DNA from: an uncultured Eubacteriales bacterium
Lineage (GTDB): Bacteria; Bacillota; Clostridia; Peptostreptococcales; Anaerovoracaceae
Direction of reading: 5' to 3'
Length of the DNA: 7,030 nucleotides
Assembly (NCBI GenBank): GCA_905206455.1
Contig: CAJLHL010000102.1
Span: forward strand, 1 to 7,030
Both the position numbers and the translations under genes were made by a program. Shown here piece by piece: positions 1 through 5,737 of the stretch (within the stretch, counting starts at the first letter, position 1; every line of letters begins with the position of its first letter). A model generated the notes under the pieces. It did no database searches. It worked only from the letters and a program-made list of their open reading frames with translations, and was not told where the DNA came from.

Positions 1-67
1 ATTCATCTTAATTTTTATGTATTTTTGTATTTCATTCAGAACACTTTTCCCAAAAAGAAAATCTACA

Positions 68-119
68 GGAAAAAATGCGTTTACACTCCTGCCTGTTCCA
101 GATGAACGCGATTTTTTCC
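68..119 (-). terminator. Terminator-like hairpin downstream of the carboxypeptidase gene
   Basis: The arms at 68-81 and 105-119 pair over 14 bp with one bulged base at 110. The core is GCGTT/AACGC, flanked by a run of six A on one side and six T on the other, so either strand reads as a stem followed by a T tract. It lies about 90 bases past the stop codon of the carboxypeptidase gene on the minus strand. The GC core is only 5 bp and the loop is about 23 bases, so it is weaker than a textbook intrinsic terminator. It could act in both directions. Confidence 0.45.
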
Positions 120-208
120 AAAGGATATTTCCATTTATCACATCTTTCGACTTTTTCCGCCGTATCTTTTATGATATTTTTTCTTCTTTTCCAAAACCGC
201 TGTCCGCA

Positions 209-1483
209 TCAGCAAGTCTTACGGCGCCATATCTTTCGGAGAATAAACAGCGCCCCTGCTAAAACTGCAATCAGCGCCGCGATAATAACTGCCTTCGGCA
301 GCAATCCTCCCACCGCAGTTTTTTCCATATCTTCCGCCGCATAGACGTCAAGCTGAGCTACTGCGCTGTCTCCCCGGTATACCACCATCCTGCCCGCTTT
401 CTCGCCTTTTTTGACAGGTGCAGTGAGTTGGTCGCTTTCAATCTTAAAATCGTAATCCGACGGATCATCCGAGAATTTCTGCCCTTCCATCAATTCGACG
501 GTGGCTTTCACGTCACTTTTCACCGTCACGTCGATTTTACCCCGTTTCCCTTCTTTCACCGCCGCTTCACCTACGACGTCACCCGCTTTCATCTCGAGAT
601 CCACCATCTTAAAGTTATCAAATCCAAAATCCAGCAACTGAATCATATCCGGATACAAAGTTTCCGGCTCCGACCGGTAAACTACACCGATCAGCGTCAT
701 TCCGTCCCGTTCCGCCGCCGCTACGAGACAACTTCTGGCGGCGTCGGTATATCCCGTCTTGATCCCCAGAATTCCATCGTATTTGTACGGCCGTGTCTCA
801 TCGCCGATGACAGCCTTATGCACTTCGTCATACAGAAGACGGTTGGAATTATGTATCAGGCGAGCTTCCGGCTGAAGCTCCGTAGCAGGAATCGTGTATT
901 CATAAGTAGACACGATTTTTCGGAAAGTTTCATTTTTCATCGCCTCTCTTGCAAAGAGAGCCATATCGGCTACGGTCGTCATATGCGTCTCGTCGGGCAG
1001 ACCGTTCGGATTGGCAAAATGCGTATTTTCCGCACCTAATTCCTCGGCTTTTTCATTCATCATCTCCGCAAAACTGTCCACATCCCCGGCGCACGCCTCT
1101 GCGAGAGCGATGGCCGCATCGTTGGCGGATGCCAGAAGCATAGCGTAAAGCAGCTGTTCTACCGTCACTTGTTCTCCTTCCAGAAGGAAAATCCGGCTCC
1201 CCTCGGTGTACGACGCATCATGACTGATGGTGCAGACCTGATCCAGATCCAGGTGTTCCAACGCCAGCAGAGCTGTCATTACCTTCGTCGTACTGGCTGG
1301 ATAAGTCTGAAAATCCTTGTATTTGTCATACAGAACTTCACCCGTATCCACATTGATTAAAATAGCCGACTGACCGGTGAGCTCGGGAAGATCGGTTACC
1401 GCCGCATAAGAAGGCACAACTGCAAAGATACAGCTGAACAAAAGAATCACGGTGAGCATAATACCTATACATTTCTTTTTCAT
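209..1483 (-). CDS. dacA: D-alanyl-D-alanine carboxypeptidase, PBP5 (DacA/DacF) family
   Basis: This serine-type D,D-carboxypeptidase is expected to remove the terminal D-alanine from peptidoglycan pentapeptides outside the membrane, limiting cross-linking. The 424-residue product starts with a signal peptide (KKK, then a hydrophobic stretch to about residue 24) with likely cleavage after SYA27. The three penicilloyl-transferase motifs are intact and correctly spaced: S64-T-T-K67, S119-A-N121 and K242-T-G244. The segment from about 290 to 385 fits the beta-rich PBP5 C-terminal domain. A hydrophobic helix at 398-415 followed by RKIWRRK would anchor the protein to the membrane; many PBP5 proteins use an amphipathic helix instead. 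The start is supported by GAGGT five bases upstream (complement of 1489-1493). It lies downstream of the phosphoglycerate mutase homologue in the same direction, but a 276-base gap leaves co-transcription uncertain. The sub-type (vegetative DacA or sporulation DacF) cannot be settled from sequence alone. Confidence 0.95.
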   Translation of the reverse strand: MKKKCIGIMLTVILLFSCIFAVVPSYAAVTDLPELTGQSAILINVDTGEVLYDKYKDFQTYPASTTKVMTALLALEHLDLDQVCTISHDASYTEGSRIFLLEGEQVTVEQLLYAMLLASANDAAIALAEACAGDVDSFAEMMNEKAEELGAENTHFANPNGLPDETHMTTVADMALFAREAMKNETFRKIVSTYEYTIPATELQPEARLIHNSNRLLYDEVHKAVIGDETRPYKYDGILGIKTGYTDAARSCLVAAAERDGMTLIGVVYRSEPETLYPDMIQLLDFGFDNFKMVDLEMKAGDVVGEAAVKEGKRGKIDVTVKSDVKATVELMEGQKFSDDPSDYDFKIESDQLTAPVKKGEKAGRMVVYRGDSAVAQLDVYAAEDMEKTAVGGLLPKAVIIAALIAVLAGALFILRKIWRRKTC

Positions 1484-1759
1484 TCGTTACCTCATTTACC
1501 TCTTCGTCACTGCAGAGCCGTCTCTCCCGGCCCCGCTCCGCTGCACATCCATTGATAAAATGATTCTCTTTTCATAACTCTCCGACCTCTGCCTCTCTCA
1601 GAACGGAGCCAAACCGACGGCAACCCGGCCTTTGGTCTCTGCCGGCGTTCATACAGGATATTCCGGCGGCGCTCCTTCGACCTCCCTTTTCCCCGCAACT
1701 GCTCAGCTGCCGGGGATATCCGCCGTGTGTGCAGCATACCGCCATACCGCAGAATTTCG
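1484..1759. other. GC-rich spacer with no convincing gene
   Basis: This 276-base gap separates two minus-strand genes. A 76-codon frame on the minus strand (1507-1737) is open, but its product is arginine-rich and low in hydrophobic residues, with no recognisable domain. Its only good start context is near its end, where a 22-codon peptide beginning MKRESFYQW could start at 1575 after a GGAG. Several small GC hairpins can be drawn, for example GCAGCT/AGTTGC around 1696-1711, but none is followed by a T tract, so I see no terminator between the two genes. I also find no convincing promoter for the carboxypeptidase gene. The stretch may be an untranslated mRNA spacer or decayed sequence. Confidence 0.5.
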
Positions 1760-2974
1760 TTATAAATCTCTAAAAAAATGTTCCGTCAGCTGATGTCCCG
1801 CTTCGAAACAGCGATTTGTCCGGCGGCCGCAGGCCTCTGTATACCGGTTTTCACGGCAGCCGCTGTCTTTTCTGCTGTCATAAAGCACGTAAGGCACGGG
1901 ATCCGCGGAGTGAGTCCTCAGGCAGACCGGCGTCGGATGATCCGGCAGCACCAGCAGGCGGAAATCTTCCCCGGAGGATTCCAGATAATCGGTTACCGGT
2001 TTTACGATCTTTCGGTCGATCAGCTGAAGACTCTCGATCTTCTCGGAAAGAGAGCCCTGATGAGCGCATTCGTCCGGCGCTTCGAGATGGATATATACGA
2101 ACTGCCGGCCTTTTTTAAACGCATCCACTGCGGCCCTGGCCTTACCTTCAAAGTTGGTGCGGATCGTCCCCGTAGCGCCCTGTACATCGATGGATTCCAA
2201 TCCGGAACACACCGCGATTCCTTTGATGAGATCCACCGCTGAGATAACGGCCCCGTCGATTCCGTATTTCTCTTTAAACGGCGTGAGAGACGGCTTTCTT
2301 CCCTGACCCCAGATCCATATCGTATTCGCCGGATTGAGACCTTTTTCTATCCGGGCCAGATTGACCGGGTGATTCTTCAGAAGCTCGTAGCTTTTTCTCA
2401 TCAGTTCTGTAAGGTATTCCGCCCCCTCTCCCTTCGGAAGATTCGGTCCTACTCTCTGTTCCAGTACATCATGCGGAGGCGTCAGATCGTAATCCGTGGA
2501 ACCGCCGTGAACAACCATGACATGGCGGTAACTGACTCCCGGATAAAATTGAATTTCATCTGTGCTCAGATTTTCACCGATAAACCGGATCAGTTCCTCC
2601 GCCTCTTCATTCGAGATGTCTCCGGAGCTGTGATCCTTTATCGTCAGGTCTTCATAAGCTCCGTCTCCCGCCACAGTAATGAGATTACAGCGGAAAGAAA
2701 CATCCGCAGGCGACATATCGATTCCCATGCTGGCCGCTTCCAGCGGCGATCTGCCGGTATGATAAATCTCCGGCGCATATCCCATGACAGAAAGATTCGC
2801 TACGTCGCTTCCCGGCGCCATACCCTCGGGAACGGTCTTTACCATCCCCATCTCTCCTCTCGCTGCAAAACTGTCGATACATTTCATATCCGCCGCTTCC
2901 AGCGCGGTCTTCCCTCCGATTTCATCCAGCGGTCTTCCTGCCGCGCCGTCGGTCAGGACGATTAAATATTTCAT
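1760..2974 (-). CDS. apgM: Archaeal-type cofactor-independent phosphoglycerate mutase / proposed homoserine kinase family protein
   Basis: This is a 404-residue alkaline-phosphatase-superfamily metalloenzyme. Visible features are the N-terminal metal-binding D9-G motif, the likely phosphorylated serine in PGSDVAN (S56) followed by LSVMGY, a conserved KDHSS segment near 113-117, YRH near 150, and PPHD near 166-169. Later come GLNPAN near 213-218, the metal-ligand stretch EAPDECAHQG near 298-307, and LPDHPTP near 343-349 followed by RTH. The family includes true 3-phosphoglycerate/2-phosphoglycerate mutases and a bacterial branch proposed to be an alternative homoserine kinase (TIGR02535-like); the length and the N-terminal sequence resemble that branch. 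GAGGAG at 2984-2989 (complement) lies nine bases before ATG. The gene is divergent from serC-serA, whose substrate is 3-phosphoglycerate. Residues 381-390 (ACGRRTNRCF) are oddly Arg/Cys-rich for the family. The family call is firm; the exact reaction is not. Confidence 0.88.
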   Translation of the reverse strand: MKYLIVLTDGAAGRPLDEIGGKTALEAADMKCIDSFAARGEMGMVKTVPEGMAPGSDVANLSVMGYAPEIYHTGRSPLEAASMGIDMSPADVSFRCNLITVAGDGAYEDLTIKDHSSGDISNEEAEELIRFIGENLSTDEIQFYPGVSYRHVMVVHGGSTDYDLTPPHDVLEQRVGPNLPKGEGAEYLTELMRKSYELLKNHPVNLARIEKGLNPANTIWIWGQGRKPSLTPFKEKYGIDGAVISAVDLIKGIAVCSGLESIDVQGATGTIRTNFEGKARAAVDAFKKGRQFVYIHLEAPDECAHQGSLSEKIESLQLIDRKIVKPVTDYLESSGEDFRLLVLPDHPTPVCLRTHSADPVPYVLYDSRKDSGCRENRYTEACGRRTNRCFEAGHQLTEHFFRDL

Positions 2975-3072
2975 AGCAAAATTCTCCTCACATCAGTTCA
3001 CAGATTATTTCGGTCGAATGCGGCCAAACAGCCGGCTGAAACTCCGGCCGATCGTTTTTCTTCGATCTTGCG

Positions 3073-3112
3073 ATATCCGCGTCCGGCGCGCTCTGCGGCG
3101 GGACGCGGATAT
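3073..3112. repeat. Perfect 12-bp inverted repeat (GC-rich hairpin)
   Basis: ATATCCGCGTCC at 3073-3084 is the exact reverse complement of 3101-3112, with a 16-base loop. The stem would be stable in RNA from either strand, with one further G-U pair possible at 3072/3113 in plus-strand RNA. It lies about 100 bases upstream of the apgM-like start, so it would be in that gene's leader if transcription starts near 3220. It has no T tract on either side, so it is not a standard terminator. Its role is unknown. Confidence 0.75.
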
Positions 3113-3242
3113 TCCGTTTTCACTGCAGCTTTTTGGAAAGCCGTATCCGCCGCTTCAGCGCAGAGTCCTCCAGCCGGTGCGCGGCCGTCGTCATCGCCTG
3201 CCGTCCGCTTCCTGCGGGGCTTCAGGCTTTGTAAATACTCGC

Positions 3243-3279
3243 ATTTCAGTAATCAAGTATAATATCCTTTTACTGAAAT
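3243..3279. promoter_or_regulatory. Palindromic operator candidate upstream of the serC promoter
   Basis: ATTTCAGTAA at 3243-3252 and TTACTGAAAT at 3270-3279 form a perfect 10-bp inverted repeat whose centres lie 27 bases apart. The right arm ends five bases before the serC -35 element. The left arm overlaps the best leftward promoter candidate. The geometry suits a dimeric repressor or activator bound at two half-sites, or two turns of DNA, and could control both divergent units. The bound protein cannot be named from this window. As transcribed sequence it could also form a hairpin, but it lies upstream of the rightward transcript start. Confidence 0.55.
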
Positions 3280-3283
3280 TTTC

Positions 3284-3312
3284 TTTACTATTTTATCATA
3301 GTAGAGTATAAT
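3284..3312 (+). promoter_or_regulatory. Sigma-A-type promoter for serC-serA
   Basis: The -35 element is TTTACT at 3284-3289 and the -10 element is a perfect TATAAT at 3307-3312, with the ideal 17-base spacing. Transcription would start near 3319, giving a leader of about 120 bases before serC. The surrounding sequence is AT-rich, in contrast to the GC-rich stretch just to the left. Confidence 0.8.
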
Positions 3313-3381
3313 TGTGTACAAAATTATGGAGTGAAATAACTCGCAGGCTGCCATCATTTTTACGGCTTTTTGTTAAACCGT

Positions 3382-3407
3382 TTCCCGGACCGCTCTGCGT
3401 CCGGGAA
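3382..3407 (+). promoter_or_regulatory. Stable hairpin in the serC leader
   Basis: TTCCCGGAC at 3382-3390 pairs perfectly with 3399-3407 around an eight-base loop. No T run follows, so it is not a terminator; it ends 19 bases before the GGAG that precedes serC. A second, weaker fold can be drawn earlier in the leader (ATGG 3326-3329 with CCAT 3351-3354, enclosing GAGT/ACTC). The element could stabilise the mRNA or bind a regulator. It matches no riboswitch class I recognise. Confidence 0.55.
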
Positions 3408-3426
3408 TCACAATATAAGGAAAAAT

Positions 3427-3430
3427 GGAG
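3427..3430 (+). promoter_or_regulatory. Ribosome binding site setting the serC start
   Basis: GGAG sits ten bases before ATG 3441 and supports that start over the in-frame open sequence reaching back to 3312. The protein from 3441 opens with the SerC signature FNFSAGP, whereas the upstream extension is unlike the family. An overlapping out-of-frame ATG at 3425, itself preceded by AAGGA at 3417-3421, could start a ten-residue peptide ending at 3457. Confidence 0.65.
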
Positions 3431-3440
3431 AACAAGAATT

Positions 3441-4523
3441 ATGGACAGAGTATTTAACTTTTCGGCAGGCCCTTCCGGCCTCCCTCTCGAAATTCTGCAG
3501 CAGGCGCAGGCAGACATGATCAATTACAAAAACTGCGGCATGTCCGTCATGGAGATGAGTCATCGTTCTGAAGACTTTGAAGAAATCATAAAGACGGCAG
3601 AATCCGATCTCAGAGATCTGATGAAGATTCCAGAAAACTACAAAGTGATGTTTCTTCAGGGCGGCGGAACGCTTCAGTTCTCTATGGTACCGCTGAATCT
3701 GCTCCGCAGCTCAAAAAAAGCGGACTATATCGTCACAGGCCAGTGGGCAAAAAAAGCGGCCACAGAAGCGCAGAAGTTCGGCGATATCCGCATTGCCGCT
3801 ACATCAGAACCGGATGTCTATACCTACATACCGAAACTGGAAAGAAAAGATTTCCGCCCGGACGCCGATTATGTGTATATCACCACCAACAATACGATCT
3901 ACGGCAGCCGTTACAGCTACATCCCGGATACCGGGAACATCGTCCTCGCTGCGGATCAGTCCTCCAACTTCTTGTCGGAAGTATATAATGTAGAAGACTT
4001 CGGCCTGATTTTCGCGGGCGCACAGAAAAATGTGGGTCCGGCAGGGGTTACGATCGTCATCGTCAGAGAAGATCTCATCGGCAGCTGTCCGGCTGACGCG
4101 CCGGTCTATCTCGATTACAAAATCCATGCGGAGAAAGGTTCTATGTACAACACACCTCCGTGCTACTCGATCTATATGGCGGGACTGATGTTCCAGTGGA
4201 TAAAAAAGCAGGGCGGTGTGCCCGCCGTTCAGAAGCACAATGAAGAACAGGCGGCCGCGCTTTATGACTTTATCGACAACAGCTCTTTTTATAACTGCCC
4301 GGTAGCCTTTGAAGACCGCTCCCTCATGAACGTGGTATTCGTCACAGGCGACGAAGATCTCGACAAAAAATTCATCGCAGAAGCGAAAACCCGAGGGTTG
4401 GTAAATTTGGCTGGACACAGAACAGTAGGAGGCATGCGCGCCAGCATCTACAATGCGATGCCCGACGAAGGCGTAAAGAAACTCATCGACTTTATGAAAA
4501 AATTTGAAACAGACAACAGATAA
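3441..4523 (+). CDS. serC: Phosphoserine aminotransferase
   Basis: SerC is a class V fold-type I PLP enzyme that transfers the amino group of glutamate to 3-phosphohydroxypyruvate, giving 3-phosphoserine, the second step of serine synthesis in the cytoplasm. From ATG 3441 the product has 360 residues, the usual family length. Diagnostic features are FNFSAGPSGLP (5-15), SVMEMSHRS (35-43) for substrate phosphate contacts, FLQGGGTLQF (71-80), W102 in the TGQW motif that stacks on PLP, TTNNTIYGSRY (148-158), D172 for the pyridine nitrogen, and the Schiff-base lysine K196 in AGAQKNVGPAG. The family more often has Met where this protein has Gln173 (DQSSNFLS); this should not impair function. It is the first gene of the serC-serA operon, 22 bases from serA, behind a strong promoter and a structured leader. 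Confidence 0.96.
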   Translation: MDRVFNFSAGPSGLPLEILQQAQADMINYKNCGMSVMEMSHRSEDFEEIIKTAESDLRDLMKIPENYKVMFLQGGGTLQFSMVPLNLLRSSKKADYIVTGQWAKKAATEAQKFGDIRIAATSEPDVYTYIPKLERKDFRPDADYVYITTNNTIYGSRYSYIPDTGNIVLAADQSSNFLSEVYNVEDFGLIFAGAQKNVGPAGVTIVIVREDLIGSCPADAPVYLDYKIHAEKGSMYNTPPCYSIYMAGLMFQWIKKQGGVPAVQKHNEEQAAALYDFIDNSSFYNCPVAFEDRSLMNVVFVTGDEDLDKKFIAEAKTRGLVNLAGHRTVGGMRASIYNAMPDEGVKKLIDFMKKFETDNR

Positions 4524-4545
4524 TTTAGCAGAGGGATCATCTAAA

Positions 4546-5694
4546 ATGTATAAAATTGCAACATTAAATAAAATTTCCCCGGTGGGACTTTCGGAACTCA
4601 CCGATCGTTATCAAATCATCGAAGAAACGGAAAAAGCCGACGGTATCGTGGTCAGAAGCCAGAATATGAAAGAAATGGATTTTTCTGAAAATCTTCTCTG
4701 TATCGCCCGCGCAGGCGTAGGCGTAAATAATATTCCGACGGACAGATGTACCCAAAAAGGCATCGCCGTATTCAACACCCCCGGAGCAAATGCCAATGCA
4801 GTAAAGGAAATGGTCATCGCGGCGATGCTGCTGGCGTCCAGAGATATCATCGGCGGCTCGATCTGGTCCGCCGGACTCACAGGCGACATCGCCAAGCAGG
4901 TTGAAAAGGGCAAGAGCCAGTTTAAGGGCTGTGAGATCATCGGCAAGACGCTGGGAGTCATCGGATTGGGAGGCATCGGCGTACCGGTAGCCAATGCAGC
5001 TGCGTCGCTCGGCATGAAAGTCATCGGTTACGACGCTTATCTCTCGGTGAAAAACGCGCTTCATATTTCCGACAAAGTACAGGTGGTGGAAAAACTGGAC
5101 GATATGCTCCCGGAATGCGATTTTCTCACAGTACACGTTCACGCCAACGATGCGACCAACGGAATGATCAACGGCGACACTTTCGCAAAGATGAAAGACG
5201 GCTCTGTGCTCCTCAACTATGCGAGGGCCTCCATCGTGGATACACCGTCTCTGAAAGAAGCTCTGGAAAGCGGCAAACTCAGAAAATACGTGACGGACTT
5301 CCCAAATGAAGATATGCCCGGACTTCCGAATGTCATTCTCACCCCTCATCTCGGCGCTTCTACCATGGAAGCGGAGGACAACTGCGCCGTCATGGCCGTA
5401 GAGGAAATGATGGATTACATCGAAAACGGCAACATCACAAATTCCGTCAATTTCCCTGCATGTCACATGGGAGCCTGCCGCGGAGCAAACCGCTTAGCGC
5501 TGTTCCACAAAAATATCCCGAATATCATCGCTCAGATCACCAATGCGATCACCGAGCTCAACATCAGCGATATGATGAACAAGAGCCGCGGCGATTACGC
5601 TTATACGCTTATGGATCTGGATTCTCCGGTGACCGGTGAAACCATCGAAAAATTGAACAAAATCAAAGGTCTGATCCGTTTCAGAGTGATATAA
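4546..5694 (+). CDS. serA: D-3-phosphoglycerate dehydrogenase, short ACT-domain type
   Basis: SerA oxidises 3-phosphoglycerate to 3-phosphohydroxypyruvate with NAD, the first and usually committed step of serine synthesis. The 382-residue product has the substrate-domain motif ARAGVGVNNI (54-63), the Rossmann motif GLGGIG (140-145) with D163 for the NAD ribose, and a catalytic set of R227 (NYARASIVD), probable E255 and H268 (TPHLGAST). The TDFPNED segment replaces the DVF..EP of other hydroxyacid dehydrogenases, as is common in short clostridial SerA. A C-terminal ACT domain at about 315-382 suggests amino-acid feedback control; the long intervening domain of larger SerA enzymes is absent. 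The start at 4546 follows GAGGG at 4531-4535 with ten bases between; the in-frame extension to 4504 overlaps serC and is not family-like. It ends just before a strong hairpin. Confidence 0.95.
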   Translation: MYKIATLNKISPVGLSELTDRYQIIEETEKADGIVVRSQNMKEMDFSENLLCIARAGVGVNNIPTDRCTQKGIAVFNTPGANANAVKEMVIAAMLLASRDIIGGSIWSAGLTGDIAKQVEKGKSQFKGCEIIGKTLGVIGLGGIGVPVANAAASLGMKVIGYDAYLSVKNALHISDKVQVVEKLDDMLPECDFLTVHVHANDATNGMINGDTFAKMKDGSVLLNYARASIVDTPSLKEALESGKLRKYVTDFPNEDMPGLPNVILTPHLGASTMEAEDNCAVMAVEEMMDYIENGNITNSVNFPACHMGACRGANRLALFHKNIPNIIAQITNAITELNISDMMNKSRGDYAYTLMDLDSPVTGETIEKLNKIKGLIRFRVI

Positions 5695-5695
5695 C

Positions 5696-5737
5696 AAAAA
5701 CTCCGCACTTTCAGAAAATGAAAGCGCGGAGTTTTTT
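5696..5737. terminator. Intrinsic terminator between serA and the convergent aminotransferase gene
   Basis: AACTCCGC (5699-5706) pairs with 5726-5733, then one A/C mismatch, then CTTTC (5708-5712) pairs with 5720-5724 around a seven-base loop. On the plus strand six T follow the stem from 5732, giving a classical terminator for serA. On the minus strand five T (complement of 5696-5700) follow, so it probably also ends the aminotransferase transcript. That gene's stop codon at 5736-5738 lies at the edge of the T tract. Confidence 0.92.

Larger units (their letters stand above)
2975..3440. other. Divergent control region between the apgM-like gene and serC
   Basis: This 466-base region drives two units in opposite directions. 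Its left two-thirds (about 3000-3235) is GC-rich and contains a strong inverted repeat at 3073-3112. The right third turns abruptly AT-rich and holds a palindromic operator candidate and the serC promoter. For the leftward gene the best promoter I can propose is weak: TTGATT (complement of 3251-3256) and TACAAA (complement of 3228-3233), separated by 17 bases and overlapping the operator. That would give the apgM-like gene a leader of over 200 bases. I see no T-box motif, no known riboswitch and no intrinsic terminator. Some minus-strand frames stay open here but lack a credible start or a recognisable product. Confidence 0.6.

Noticed and set aside
138..209. 23-residue basic peptide overlapping the carboxypeptidase stop (TGATG)
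   Set aside because: The overlap looks like coupling, but the lysine-rich peptide has no family resemblance and lies in an A-rich 3' flank ahead of a terminator-like hairpin.
428..1039. Plus-strand open frame of 203 codons opposite the carboxypeptidase gene
   Set aside because: It is a shadow frame, rich in Arg, His and Phe, with no domain.
2369..2965. Plus-strand open frame of 198 codons opposite the apgM-like gene
   Set aside because: It is antisense to a clearly conserved protein, with Arg/His-rich shadow composition.
3068..3262. 64-codon plus-strand frame upstream of serC
   Set aside because: It lacks a ribosome binding site, has low-complexity Ala/Ser/Pro/Arg composition, and runs across the inverted repeat and into the operator.
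3312..3440. In-frame upstream extension of serC back to 3312
   Set aside because: The first 43 residues do not resemble SerC, the region overlaps the -10 box and carries the leader hairpin, and ATG 3441 gives the standard family N-terminus and length.
2975..3440. T-box or known riboswitch in the serC/apgM control region
   Set aside because: I searched both strands for the T-box AGGGTGGNACCGCG motif and for a stem plus T tract and found neither.
4504..4545. In-frame upstream start for serA at 4504
   Set aside because: It would overlap the end of serC. ATG 4546 has a ribosome binding site and begins the usual family sequence.
3804..4601. Minus-strand open frame of 265 codons opposite serC
   Set aside because: It is a shadow of serC; no motif or plausible start context is seen.
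4564..5466. Long minus-strand open frame of 300 codons opposite serA
   Set aside because: It lies entirely antisense to a clear serA, is rich in His, Arg and Phe as expected of a shadow frame, and has no recognisable domain.
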